Notes: generated by a model from the letters alone, not told the origin. A DNA stretch of 64,000 nt from Saccharospirillaceae bacterium (GCA_021208685.1 JAJOJJ010000020.1:1-64000); one strand, 5' to 3'. Positions 1-9,400 are shown, counted from the first letter of the stretch. Numbers and translations: made by a program.

Positions 1-24
1 GGCCAGACAGCGCAAAGCAGGGGT

Positions 25-66
25 CCGGGGAGAAGTTCCCCGGGTTGGGGCGCAGGGGCTTGCCCC
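25..66. repeat. two adjacent GC-rich hairpins at the window edge
   Basis: A 7-bp stem (25-31 with 37-43, loop of five) is followed at once by a small hairpin built from GGGGC and GCCCC (55-66). Neither is followed by a T-run, so they are not obvious terminators. They lie beyond the 3' end of the minus-strand gene that stops at 226. They resemble dispersed intergenic palindromes more than a gene remnant. No coding region is supported in 1-225; a weak CGGC-AAT-GCCG stem followed by seven Ts sits at 123-141. Confidence 0.4.
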
Positions 67-225
67 GCAACGGCTGTTCAGATGCAGTCAGCGCTGGCTG
101 GTTGCTTAAGTGAACAGCATTACGGCAATGCCGGTTTTTTTATGTCTCTTTTTTAAATCTGCTGTTATTACTGCCGCTTCAGCTTCCGCTGTTACGGCAG
201 TGCTGTCAGCAAAACGCGTTGCGGT

Positions 226-2091
226 TTATGGCTGAACAAACTGCAGTTCGTATACCGATGTGGTACCGCTGACTTCATTGCCCACAGCAATAAAATGCTT
301 ACCGGCACGGCTGAAGTAGTCGATAGACTCTGGGCCTAAATCGCCTGCGGCGCTGTTGTAGGTATCGTTATCGCATTCGCCATCGCCATTGACTTCGGTG
401 CACACCGGTGCAGTAAAGTCGCGGTTATTCAGATAGCTCTGGAATACCGGTGCCTGCGGGTTACTGATGTCGTACACCATAATGCCGCCCTGACGTTCAA
501 GACCAACGAACGCAAAAATACGGCCGTTAATAGTGGCCACTTCAACGGCTTCCGGCTCGGAGCCTTTATCATCGCTGCGGCTGTCGGCGGTTTCTGCGGT
601 TAAATTCACTTCGTTGTCGGCGTTAAAGTTATCCGGATCAGCGGCAAATACGCGTTTGGCAATATCATCACCGCTGTCGAATACCAGCCCGGCATTGCTG
701 TTCCAGATGGAGAACGAACGTGCGCCATAGGCATACAGGGTATCTGTTGCTGCGATACTGTTGCGGTCTTTAATGAATTTAAGACGCTTCAGCTGGTTGT
801 TATCATCAAGGGCCGCTTTTAATGGGTGAGCATCATTGACGATATCCGTCAGGTCGCCACCGCGGGCTTCGTCGATATGAGAAATACAGTCATCCATTTC
901 GTTGGCGTATTTCTGCGCGTCTTCGTTTTTACCACCGACGGAGTAATCTTTGCCGTCCCAGCTGTGGTTTGCAGTCTCGCAGGTTTGCTGGGTGGTTTCG
1001 TAAACATATTCGCGTCCGTCGCCTTCGTTAGCGGAGACAATATAGGTTTCGTTATTCAGCTCAAAGCTGGCGATGGTGTCTGGCATATACAGGCCAGCCA
1101 GTTGTTCGTAGCTGGCAAATTCACCCGGGCCGTTATCTTTATTGGATGCATCCAGTTTATGACCAGAGGCGGCATTCCAGGATTTTTCTCCCAGCGCTTT
1201 AATGCTGTCCACGCGGGCATTGGCCACATCAATAATGGCCATGGCGTTATTTTCCTGCAGAGCGACCCAGGCTTTGCTGCCGTCGCTGTTCAGTGTCAGA
1301 TATTCCGGTTCCAGATCCTGCGCCACGCTGGTACCGGCCGGGCCGGAAATGCGCACACCGGCAGGCAGTTCAGCAGCACGGCTGGCACCGCTGTTAAAAT
1401 CGGTAAACAGTACTTGCTTCACCACGGCTTTATCGGCACTGAAACCATTATTTAAATCGACGATGGTGACGGAACCCTGCGGATCATTTTTATAATCAGC
1501 GCTGGGTTCGCCTTCGTTGGCAGTCAGAATATAACGGCTGTCGGCGGACAGCGTGATCATGTCCGGCAGGCTGCCCGCAGGGTAGGTTGCCAGCAGGCTC
1601 AGATCGTCAGAGCGGTACAGTGCAATCAGACCCGCATCCTGTTTTACTTTGGCTTCAATGGCGACGGCGACTAAACCATTTTTGGCGGAGACGCTGTTGG
1701 CTCCACCAATTTCAATACCGGCGGCCGTGGCGGCAGCGGCCAGATTAATGGTGCCTTTTTTGGTTGGCGCGCTGTTGGTTTGCGCCAGAGATAAAACATC
1801 AATCGTGGCGTCTTTGGCGTTCACCACATACAACTGATCGGAGCAGGTGTCATAGCTGACAATTTCCGCCGAGCTGCTGGCAAAATCATTCGCAGATACA
1901 TAACGGTCAACCAGCGTTAATTGCAGCGTACCGGTGGTTGTTTCCGTTGCCGCTTTTTCTACGGTCGCACACTGAATACCCAGCTCCGCCAGCGGGCTTT
2001 TAGTCTCGTTGTTATCATTATTGCTGTCATCACCACCACAGGCAGCCAGCAGCGCCGTGCTTATCGCAACAGCCAGAAACTTCGGGTTCAT
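226..2091 (-). CDS. choice-of-anchor I family lipoprotein
   Basis: Predicted secreted lipoprotein of 621 residues. The signal peptide ends in a lipobox LLAAC, with Cys at residue 18 followed by Gly-Gly, which predicts outer-membrane sorting. The mature part looks like a beta-propeller of the choice-of-anchor I family: repeated blocks such as YILTANEGEPSADY and YIVSANEGDGREY, a late GSEPEAVEVATINGRIFAFV segment, and LGPESIDYF near the C-terminus. The family is widespread in secreted bacterial proteins and no reaction is established for it. Here the anchor is the N-terminal lipid rather than a C-terminal sorting domain. GGAG lies a few bases before the ATG and supports this start. The gene appears monocistronic and diverges from the operon at 2321. 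Confidence 0.8.
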   Translation of the reverse strand: MNPKFLAVAISTALLAACGGDDSNNDNNETKSPLAELGIQCATVEKAATETTTGTLQLTLVDRYVSANDFASSSAEIVSYDTCSDQLYVVNAKDATIDVLSLAQTNSAPTKKGTINLAAAATAAGIEIGGANSVSAKNGLVAVAIEAKVKQDAGLIALYRSDDLSLLATYPAGSLPDMITLSADSRYILTANEGEPSADYKNDPQGSVTIVDLNNGFSADKAVVKQVLFTDFNSGASRAAELPAGVRISGPAGTSVAQDLEPEYLTLNSDGSKAWVALQENNAMAIIDVANARVDSIKALGEKSWNAASGHKLDASNKDNGPGEFASYEQLAGLYMPDTIASFELNNETYIVSANEGDGREYVYETTQQTCETANHSWDGKDYSVGGKNEDAQKYANEMDDCISHIDEARGGDLTDIVNDAHPLKAALDDNNQLKRLKFIKDRNSIAATDTLYAYGARSFSIWNSNAGLVFDSGDDIAKRVFAADPDNFNADNEVNLTAETADSRSDDKGSEPEAVEVATINGRIFAFVGLERQGGIMVYDISNPQAPVFQSYLNNRDFTAPVCTEVNGDGECDNDTYNSAAGDLGPESIDYFSRAGKHFIAVGNEVSGTTSVYELQFVQP

Positions 2092-2320
2092 AATATCTCC
2101 ATATCAATCAATCAGTCGGTTGAATGGCCGAAGAGAGTGGTGCAGACATGTTACAGCTGAGTGACAATACGTTTATGAATGAAAGGAACGTTCTCAGCGC
2201 GGATGAGCCGATTCACATTCAGGTATCGGATCAGGCCAATATTTTATGGTGTTATCCGGCCACTCTAGGCGGAATTTCAGCCACGCTATATTATGGTTTT
2301 TTTGAACAGAGCCCCCGCGT

Positions 2321-2809
2321 ATGAAGCCTGTATACATACCCTTAGTGTTTGTCGCCGTTCTGGCTGGCTGTGCTGATTCATCGTTGCCGGATATTACATC
2401 GGATATTTCGGGTGTCCCTCAGCCAGACAACACCACCGATGACACATTCTTTAACGCCGACTTATTACCGCCGAGCGGCAAAAACAGCACACTGGGTGCT
2501 GACGATCCGGTGGATTATTACAGAATTTCCGGTGATTCCGTTTATCCAGGCGGGCTTGGAAATACTTATAACGGTACGTTAATCATTACGCTCAGTAATA
2601 TGTCAGGCGATGCTGATATTGAGCTGTTTGATTCGGATCTTAATCGGCTGAGCTGGTCGAATAACCGCGATATGAGCGACGAAGAAATTACCGTCTGGTA
2701 TGACGCGTCGGCCAATACTGATCTGGATACCCGTGGCCTGCACTTCGTCAAGGTCAGCCTGATGAGTGATGGCAATATGAATTACAGCCTGAATTATCGT
2801 TTTGAATAA
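2321..2809 (+). CDS. small lipoprotein with PPC-like beta-sandwich domain
   Basis: 162 residues with a short signal peptide and lipobox LAGC (Cys at about residue 17), so a predicted lipoprotein. After a Pro/Asp/Thr-rich linker, the body alternates strands and turns: DPVDYYRIS, then GDADIELFDSDLNRLSW, then HFVKVSLMSDGNMNYSLNY. This resembles the bacterial pre-peptidase C-terminal (PPC) beta-sandwich, but the assignment is by pattern only. It is the first gene of a tight operon: 9 bases separate it from the barrel-like gene, and a similar lipoprotein follows third. No convincing Shine-Dalgarno precedes this ATG, so the start is less certain than the frame. Function unknown; probably a surface or periplasmic partner of the next protein. 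Confidence 0.65.
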   Translation: MKPVYIPLVFVAVLAGCADSSLPDITSDISGVPQPDNTTDDTFFNADLLPPSGKNSTLGADDPVDYYRISGDSVYPGGLGNTYNGTLIITLSNMSGDADIELFDSDLNRLSWSNNRDMSDEEITVWYDASANTDLDTRGLHFVKVSLMSDGNMNYSLNYRFE

Positions 2810-2818
2810 GGAGCTTTT

Positions 2819-3865
2819 ATGAACACTCTGATTAAAGGTTCTGCGCTTCTTATGCTCGTCGTGGCGTCTGCTGCGGTTGCCGATGAGTATGCGGATTATC
2901 GCGATTTATCCTATTCCTCTTATACCCTGCGTCAGACATCCTGGTCTCCGGATCAGTACGTTGGCGACTTAAAAGACGTTGTCGAATTTGCCGATGCCCT
3001 GGCTCATGTGGTTGAGTTCCGTTCGCCACGCAATACAGCCTTCAGTGTGGACTTGGCCGCCGCTATCCGCAGCAACGAAGACGGTGACACCGAGCTGGAA
3101 TCCTTTATCGGCGCGGTTGAGTCCGGCGGTATTGTTTTTCGACTGGAAAGCAGCAGTGCGGATGGTTATATCCATGATTATGAACGCGCCGGAAAATACC
3201 TTGTTGGTGAGCGGGCGTTTGATGCCCAATACACACAGCTGAATATCGGTGCCGAGTCTGAACGTGTTCCCGGTGCCCGCTGGGGTATCGGATATATCGA
3301 AGTGGTACAGCCCGCGGAAATTGATTTTTACACCGCCCGTTCTGATGGTGGCTTTACCGACCAGCCGGGTTATCCGGATTCTCTGGTTGACCCGGAATAC
3401 ACCACGCGCCTGATAGGTCTCTGGCTGGCCAGCGACAATCTGCAGGCCGCGATGCACGATCAGGGCGGTTTGGCTCTGTCGCTTGAACGTTCCGGCAACT
3501 GGCGTCACGGCTGGGGGCTGAGCATGGACGCAGTGTTTGGTTTTATGAGCGGTGAAAGCAGTGCCGATCTGGAAAAAATCGTCCGGGACAATTATGGCCT
3601 TGAGCTGAAATACGACGAGCCCGTCGGGCTTGGCTGGTCGGTCAGCTACAAACTGGAATACGTGCTGGCATATCGCATGCCGTCATCCAATATGGGCATG
3701 TCGTTTGGCGTCGAGGGCCGCTATCTGCAAGGGCTGTACAGCGAAGATATCTTTGGCGCCTCCAACAGCGTTGACTCTGCCAGAGAAGCCGTCGGTCAGT
3801 TTGGCATCGGCGATAATACCGTATTCCATTACGGCCCCTTTGTGCGTCTGGCCTGGGAGATTTAA
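2819..3865 (+). CDS. predicted outer-membrane beta-barrel protein of unknown function
   Basis: 348 residues beginning with a classical signal peptide (cleavage probably after VASAAVA, about residue 21). The second half consists of amphipathic alternating stretches with frequent aromatics and glycines. The chain ends HYGPFVRLAWEI, a C-terminal pattern like the beta-signal recognised by the BAM complex. Together these suggest an outer-membrane barrel. I do not recognise a named family. AGGAG shortly before the ATG supports the start. It sits between two lipoprotein genes, and its stop codon overlaps the next start (TAATG), so the three are very likely co-expressed and may form one envelope complex. 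Confidence 0.6.
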   Translation: MNTLIKGSALLMLVVASAAVADEYADYRDLSYSSYTLRQTSWSPDQYVGDLKDVVEFADALAHVVEFRSPRNTAFSVDLAAAIRSNEDGDTELESFIGAVESGGIVFRLESSSADGYIHDYERAGKYLVGERAFDAQYTQLNIGAESERVPGARWGIGYIEVVQPAEIDFYTARSDGGFTDQPGYPDSLVDPEYTTRLIGLWLASDNLQAAMHDQGGLALSLERSGNWRHGWGLSMDAVFGFMSGESSADLEKIVRDNYGLELKYDEPVGLGWSVSYKLEYVLAYRMPSSNMGMSFGVEGRYLQGLYSEDIFGASNSVDSAREAVGQFGIGDNTVFHYGPFVRLAWEI

Positions 3866-4356
3866 TGATGAATAAAATAACCTTTCTGCCCGTTGCCTGC
3901 GCCGTCGCAGCGGTCCTGAGCGGATGCATGGGTGACAGCGCCGTTCCGCCGGAGCAAATTAAAGCACCGGCAACCGAACCGGCGAATCATACGCTGGCCA
4001 GTGCGAATCGTTTTATTACGCCTTTATATGAAAACGGTACCGCCAGCAGTGGCGTGCTCGGTACGCTGGAGGCCGGAGAAGAAGACTACTACTACGTGGA
4101 GGTAGATTACTTTGACACGGGTGATCATGAGTTCCGTTTAACCGGGCTGACCGACGATCTGGATATGACCGTCACCGACTGGGATGGTATGGAATATACC
4201 TCTGCAGGTTCCGGTACCGGTGACGAAGTTGTCACCTCGGTCAGTACCAGCGGATTAGGATTTTTCAGCGATAAAAAGCGCATCGTTGTAAAAATCAGCG
4301 GCAAAAGCGCAACCTCAACCAGCCGTTTCCGTCTGGAGATGCGCACTACCGACTAA
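3865..4356 (+). CDS. small lipoprotein, PPC-like, third gene of envelope operon
   Basis: 163 residues with lipobox LSGC (Cys at about residue 21). The mature part follows the same plan as the lipoprotein at 2321: an entry segment GTLEAGEEDYYYVEV, a central LTDDLDMTVTDWDGMEY, and a closing strand KRIVVKISGKSA. The two are probably distant paralogues sharing a PPC-like beta-sandwich. Translation starts on the ATG overlapping the previous TAA, which implies coupling. A strong bidirectional terminator follows about 55 bases after the stop. Function unknown; genomic context suggests a surface complex with the barrel-like protein encoded just upstream. Confidence 0.65.
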   Translation: MMNKITFLPVACAVAAVLSGCMGDSAVPPEQIKAPATEPANHTLASANRFITPLYENGTASSGVLGTLEAGEEDYYYVEVDYFDTGDHEFRLTGLTDDLDMTVTDWDGMEYTSAGSGTGDEVVTSVSTSGLGFFSDKKRIVVKISGKSATSTSRFRLEMRTTD

Positions 4357-4410
4357 CGCCTGAATCCGGGCCAGAGCTGAACCCGATCTCAGCGATAGCC
4401 CAGGCATAAA

Positions 4411-4445
4411 AAACGCCGCTGTGGTTTCCCGCAGCGGCGTTTTTA
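4411..4445. terminator. bidirectional intrinsic terminator
   Basis: An 11-bp perfect stem (4411-4421 with 4432-4442) with a 10-base loop, carrying an A-run on the left arm and a T-run on the right. It lies between the convergent ends of the lipoprotein operon (+) and the YebC-family gene (-), and can serve both. Confidence 0.85.
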
Positions 4446-4466
4446 TTAGCGTATTAAAAGACGGAA

Positions 4467-5189
4467 TCAGCCTTCAAACACACCGTTATGGAAGATGTGC
4501 TGCACATCTTCCAGATCGTTCAGCAAACCGGCAAAGCGCTCGAACTGCGCGATGTCGTCGCCGGATACCGGATGCTCGGTCTGTGGCAGATAGGTAATCT
4601 CTTCCACTTCGAAGTCGATTTCCGGGTTCATCTCCGTCAGTGCCGTTTTCGCCTTGAAATAATCCGTTGGCGGAACCAGCACAGTGATCATGCCGTCTTC
4701 ACTGTCAATGTCAGACACATCCACATCGGCCATCATCAGGGCTTCCAGTGCGGCCTCTTCGTCGTCACCGGCAAACACAAACATCGCACGGTGGTCGAAC
4801 ATGTGCGACACCGAACCCTGGCTGCCCAGCTTGGCTTTGCACTTGGAGAAGATGCCACGGATATCGCCGAAGGTACGGTTGCCGTTATCGGTCAGGGCGC
4901 TGATCAGCACCATGCAACCGCCGGGGCCGATGCCTTCATACAACGCAGGCTGGAAGTCTTCACCGGCGCCGCCTTTGGCTTTGTCGATGGCCTTCTCGAT
5001 CACATGGCTTGGCACCTGATCCTTCTTCGCGCGGTCGATCAGACCACGTAATGACAGGTTGGCAGATGGATCAACGCCACCGTTTTTGGCGCACATATAA
5101 ATCTCGCGGCCATAACGGGAATACACTTTGGTTTTTGCTGCGGCCGTTTTGGCCATCGATTCTTTACGGTTCTGGTACGCGCGGCCCAT
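4467..5189 (-). CDS. YebC/PmpR family DNA-binding regulator (YeeN-like branch)
   Basis: 240 residues matching the YebC/PmpR family along its whole length. Recognisable landmarks are [17 protein letters not shown] in the middle, [12 protein letters not shown] in the first domain, and PPTDYFKAK towards the end. The N-terminus ([20 protein letters not shown]) is closer to the YeeN branch than to the RuvC-linked YebC. Family members are three-domain proteins; some bind DNA as transcription regulators, and others have been linked to relief of ribosome stalling, as for mitochondrial TACO1. The gene stands alone, converging on the lipoprotein operon. Its upstream side marks the left boundary of the accessory island. 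Confidence 0.9.
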   Translation of the reverse strand: MGRAYQNRKESMAKTAAAKTKVYSRYGREIYMCAKNGGVDPSANLSLRGLIDRAKKDQVPSHVIEKAIDKAKGGAGEDFQPALYEGIGPGGCMVLISALTDNGNRTFGDIRGIFSKCKAKLGSQGSVSHMFDHRAMFVFAGDDEEAALEALMMADVDVSDIDSEDGMITVLVPPTDYFKAKTALTEMNPEIDFEVEEITYLPQTEHPVSGDDIAQFERFAGLLNDLEDVQHIFHNGVFEG

Positions 5190-5355
5190 AGGAATTGCTT
5201 CTTGTGGCTAATGAAAAAACCCGACGATTGTAACCGCTGGACGCGATGCTGTCTTCTGTGGGGTGAGAGGGCAGGGCTGCGCGAAGGGTGCATCGGCGAT
5301 GATGAACCTGCCGCTATGCGATCTGTTGTTTCAGGCAGATTGCTAACTGAAGTTT

Positions 5356-5376
5356 ATGCGCATAATGTATGCGCAT
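5356..5376. promoter_or_regulatory. candidate CcdA(B) autoregulatory operator
   Basis: Two copies of the self-palindromic octamer ATGCGCAT occur at 5356-5363 and 5369-5376, 13 bases apart start to start, about 25 bases before the ccdA start codon. Type II antitoxins of the CcdA ribbon-helix-helix family bind repeated palindromes over their own promoter. Position and symmetry fit, but binding is inferred. Confidence 0.5.
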
Positions 5377-5401
5377 TATCTTTGTGTTTTTTGGATTGTG
5401 T

Positions 5402-5647
5402 ATGCAAGTCATATATGACACCTCAGCCCCGAAAAAACCAGCCAACGTCAGCATCAACAGCGACCTGCTGGCTCAGGCGCGGGCCTGTAAAATCAACCTG
5501 TCGGCAACGCTGGAACAGGCACTGGCCGATAAGGTCGCTCAGGTTCAGCGCGAACAGTGGCTTAAAGACAACCAGCAGGCGATCAATGGTTACAACCAGC
5601 TGGTGGACGAGCAGGGTGTATTCAGCGACGGCCTGAGAAGTTTCTGA
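5402..5647 (+). CDS. ccdA: type II antitoxin, CcdA family
   Basis: 81 residues. The N-terminal part (KKPANVSINSDLLAQARACK) has the strand-helix-helix pattern of CcdA DNA-binding domains. The C-terminal part (LKDNQQAINGYNQLVDEQG) matches the toxin-neutralising tail, ending in the usual FSDG-R-F signature. I chose the ATG at 5402 because it gives the normal CcdA length; an upstream in-frame ATG at 5369 lies inside the proposed operator. The stop codon overlaps the start of ccdB by one base (TGATG), the usual antitoxin-toxin coupling. Because the toxin gene carries a nonsense codon, the antitoxin may now act alone, for example protecting against CcdB from another source. Confidence 0.88.
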   Translation: MQVIYDTSAPKKPANVSINSDLLAQARACKINLSATLEQALADKVAQVQREQWLKDNQQAINGYNQLVDEQGVFSDGLRSF

Positions 5648-5961
5648 TGCAGTTTTATGTATACAGCAACACCAATCCCGCCAGTAAGGGGCTGTACCCC
5701 TATCTGCTGGATGTGCAGAACAGCCTTCTGGCCGACCTTAAAACCCGGCTGGTGATTCCGCTCACCGCACAGGCTAATTGCCGCTCTGGCGTTATCAGCA
5801 CACTGTGCCCGGTGTTTAACATTAACGGTGAACCTTTCGTTGCCCTGACTTAGCAGATGGCCGGTATTGAGTCACGCTTACTGGGGGCAGAGGTTGCCGA
5901 TTTATCGGCTTACCGGGCTGAGATTATTGCGGCAATCGATTTCGCGGTGGTGGGGATTTAA
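5647..5961 (+). pseudogene. ccdB: CcdB toxin gene interrupted by an in-frame amber codon
   Basis: The reading frame encodes a CcdB-like gyrase poison: start MQFYVYSNTNPASKGLYPYL, middle TRLVIPLTAQA, then FNINGEPFVALT. A TAG stops it at 5851-5853 (codon 69). The same frame continues without interruption to a TAA at 5959-5961, reading QMAGIESRLLGAEVADLSAY and ending DFAVVGI. That is the family C-terminus (compare the GEEVADL and final WGI of F-plasmid CcdB). The C-terminal residues of CcdB are needed to poison DNA gyrase, so the truncated product should be inactive unless the amber codon is suppressed. No frame change is needed; one base change explains the damage. Confidence 0.85.
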
Positions 5962-5974
5962 AGGTTTAAAAACT
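5881..5974 (+). repeat. left copy of ccdB 3'-end direct repeat
   Basis: This stretch, covering the last 25 codons of ccdB plus a few bases, recurs in the same orientation at 11671-11757. By eye the coding parts differ by about six substitutions and one single-base indel over 83 bases. An 8-base gap lies just after the stop codon. The two copies bracket the metallophosphoesterase and cytochrome genes. Confidence 0.85.
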
Positions 5975-6456
5975 GAAAAGGGATGTACCAGATTAGATAT
6001 CTCTCGGCTTTAATAGATTCGATAATCTGCTATTAGTGTGCATATGGAATAAGTGATTTTATGAAATATCGGTGATATTTGCACTGCACACTGAAGATTC
6101 TTCGAATGCTGTTAGCAGGAAGGAAAAATAGGCTTCACATAAATTGATTGTGCGGGTTCTGAATTTTAATTGGTTTTGGGTGGCTATTATAATTCAAAGC
6201 TTGAGAAGTCTTGTTCACCATCAGTTTTACTGTTCAAACGCCTGTATCACGAGACCTCATTTTTCTTACAGCTCTTATGGCGTTACCAAAATGCGGAGAT
6301 CTTCCGCTGAGTTGTGTAATGTTTTCGTCACCAGAATGTCACGTTATCTCGTTAAGGTCGCTGCTCCCGAATTCATGGCATTGATTATTAAGCCATTTTA
6401 GACGGTATTTCCTGGCAGCAGCCACTGACCTCACAATAAATCCTGGAAACTAAAAC
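5962..6456. other. AT-rich non-coding stretch inside the accessory island
   Basis: About 495 bases with no convincing gene. The longest open frame (85 codons from 6144) has no ribosome binding site and an unprotein-like composition. Visible structure is limited to a perfect 7-bp AT-rich hairpin at 6064-6080 (AAATATC, GGT loop, GATATTT) and the candidate Pho box near 6325. The base composition is distinctly lower in GC than the core genes on either side, consistent with acquired DNA. Confidence 0.6.
6325..6342 (+). promoter_or_regulatory. possible Pho box upstream of the secreted phosphoesterase
   Basis: TTCGTCAC and ATGTCAC place two GTCAC cores exactly 11 bases apart, the spacing of PhoB half-sites (consensus CTGTCAT repeats). 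It lies 115 bases before the start of a phosphoesterase gene. The match is partial (about 9 of 14 half-site positions), so this is a suggestion only. Confidence 0.3.
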
Positions 6457-9400
6457 ATGTTAACTATTAGAAATTTAGTTGGCCTGGCCTTGGCAATAAG
6501 CCTTGTTGGTCAGGCTGCTGCATTAGAGCGCCAAAGCTATGATATTTTGGCAGGAACTGATGATGCAGAGCAGTCTTTAGCCAATGGCGAAATGGATATC
6601 ACCAGTAGCGATTTAGAAATTGTCGATGAAAGCGATAATCAGCTGGTTGCTTTACGTTTTACTGGTATCAACCTGAAGCCCGGTGAAAACGTCGAACGGG
6701 CTTATATTCAGTTCGCCACCGATGAACCGAAGAAAAGCAAGGGAGAGATTGCCATTCAGATTGCCGTAGAAGACAGCGTCAATCCGGCAACCTATGCCGA
6801 TGAAATCAATAATTTAAGTAACCGACCACTCATGCCTGCTACGATCAGCTGGGCTAGTGAGCAAGCCTGGGAAAACGAACATTCCAGTGAGAAAACGCCC
6901 GATTTAGCCGAACTTATTAACCAGTTAACCCATCGTGATGACTGGCAGCAAGGCTCTGCTATTTCGTTTATTTTCAGTGGAGCAGGCACACGTACTGCTG
7001 AGTCTTTTGAAGGCTCACAAAAGCATACCGACGGTCTGACAGATTTGGCGCCTAAGCTGATTATCGAAATCGCCAAAACAGCCACCATTGCGGTGCAATC
7101 ATCGGTGGATGACGCCGAGGAAGATGAAGCCGGTAGCGTGGATCTGACCAGTTCTGATCTTGAACTCGTCATGGACGGCAGCGCTAAACAAACCATTGGC
7201 TTGCGCTTCGCTTCCGCTGGCCTTCCCGCCGGTGCCGAAATTCGTTCGGCCTATTTGCAATTTACCGTTGATGAGGTAAACGACGACGACAACCTGCCTG
7301 GTGAGCTGATCATTAAGGCAATAGCGGGGGATACACAAGAGTTTGCGGATGCGCCATTTGATATCACCGCGCGCGAAACGCTGGTACCTCAGGTGACCTG
7401 GAATAATATCAGTGAGTGGCGTGAGAAAGACGCTGCCGGTGAGGATCAGCGCTCGCCGGATATCAGTGAATTAGTACAAGCATTGGTAAATCAACCAGGC
7501 TGGAATTCAAAAAGCGCAGTTGGTTTTGCGATTTCAGGCACCGGTAAGCGCGTTGCCGAATCCGTTGATGGCAGTGCTGCACCAGAGCTGGTGGTTACCT
7601 ATGTTGGTGAAGCCAAAATTGCCCAAGTCGATAAAATCCGCGTTGCCTGGAATAGCGACCCTGCTTCCACCGCAACTATCGGCTGGAATAAGCAAGCCAG
7701 TGGTGATACCTATGTTGCGTATCAGCAGTACTCGCCAGAGCAGGGCTGTGTAGAGGATCTAAGCCAGTACAACCAGCAGGCGCAGGTGGACCGTGCCATA
7801 GACTACCGTGGTATGAACAATGAATTCGTTGAGCTTACCAATCTTGCAGCCGACACGTCGTATCGCTTTGTTGTGGTACACAATGGCATTGCAAGTAGTT
7901 GTAGCTGGTTCAAAACAGCGCCAGCTACGCCTAAGCCTTTTACATTTATTTCCGGTGGTGATACCAAAAGTTCGGGTAATGCGCTGACGGTTGGCCGCTG
8001 GTCAAACGAAATGGTGGCAAAATTGCGGCCGCTGTTTGTGCTATTCACAGGCGATTTTAACTCTGATGACGGAACGAACGACGCTTATTGGAAAACCTGG
8101 CTAAACGACTGGAGCGCATTAACCAGGTCAGAAGATGGCCGTGTATATCCAATCATTGCTGTGCATGGAAACCATGAAGATGGCGATATGGAAATGCTCA
8201 GCAAACTGTTTGGCGCGGGTAATTCAGATGCTCAGCAAGAAAAAGCTTACACCTACAATCGTTTCCAAATTGCTGGCGACTTATTCAGCCTGTATACGCT
8301 TAACACTCAGCTTTTCTTGCAAGGGTTAGGTGCGGCACATGAGCGTCAGATTAGTTGGTTAGACGAGCAGTTAGCGCAAGATTCTTCCGAGTTCATTGCT
8401 GCTGGCTATCACAAGCCAATTCGCCCTCATACGCTCAGCAAATCAGAAAACGACCATCTGTTGCCATGGGCTGCGCTATTTGAGAAGTATGGCGTTGATG
8501 TTGCGTTTGAAAGTGATACCCACAACCATAAAATCACATATCCGATCGTGCTGGATGAAAACGGCGCCATGGGCTTTAAGCGCGATGACCAAAACGGGGT
8601 TGTCTACGTTGGTGAGGGAAGTTGGGGAGCTACGCCACGCGATAATAATGACAACAAAGTATGGACGCTCGACAGCGATGCCATGAACCAAATTAAATGG
8701 AACCAAGTGTTCCCGGCAAGTGGTAACGAACCGGCCAAATGGGAGATGCGGACTGTTGAAATCGGACGTTACATTAACGGTGAGCTGGTAAACCGATTAG
8801 AAGGGGTTGCAGCACTTACTGAGGAGAATATCTTCTCGCCACCAGTCGGCATAACGCTTTACCAGACACCGGTTTATGGAGAGGTAATCACATTGCCTTG
8901 GCAAACCGTTCAGGGTGATGTACCTAGCTTTACCTGGCAACCAATTGCTCAGGCGGCTTACTACAGCATTACTCTAAGCTGGCCTGAACTGAATGTAGAT
9001 GCCCGTGAGCTGGAATTACAACGTAACGACGGCAGCGGCTGGCAGCTGGTCAGTTCAACCATCACTCCGCAAACGACCAGCATAGTCGACGACAAGCTAC
9101 AAGACGGCACCGAATACCAGTACCGCTTGCGAGCTATCAACGCTTTTGGTGGTTCGGAATGGCAAACCTTTACAGTAAGCACATTAAAAGATGAGCGTTT
9201 ATCTGCGTCGCTGATACATGGAGTAAACGGCTACGAAGGTGGCGCGTTAAACGTATTGGTAGAGCAAAATGCCGATGCAACTTTTGGCAATAATGATCTT
9301 CTGGACAACACCTGGGTCGCCTTTGACGGTGCAACCAGTGACTACGCTGCCAGCGGCTCTGGTGACACTCAAGGCTTGCTGAAATTTGCAGATCTGGAAA

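Noticed and set aside
2124-2324. 66-codon frame between the two divergent lipoprotein units
   Set aside because: It spans the promoter region of the operon, overlaps its start and shows no protein-like pattern.
5851-5853. Stop-codon recoding (for example selenocysteine or pyrrolysine) in ccdB
   Set aside because: A UAG in an accessory toxin gene with no recoding element or machinery visible is better explained by inactivating mutation; the neighbouring orphan gene has a different stop (UAA).
6144-6401. 85-codon open frame in the AT-rich gap
   Set aside because: No ribosome binding site, unlikely composition (runs of Ile, Ser, Cys without pattern) and no recognisable domain.
5962-6456. Integron attC or attI site expected beside a ccdAB cassette
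   Set aside because: No pair of RYYYAAC/GTTRRRY boxes with the required spacing was found here or at 11590-11770, and no integrase gene is in the window.
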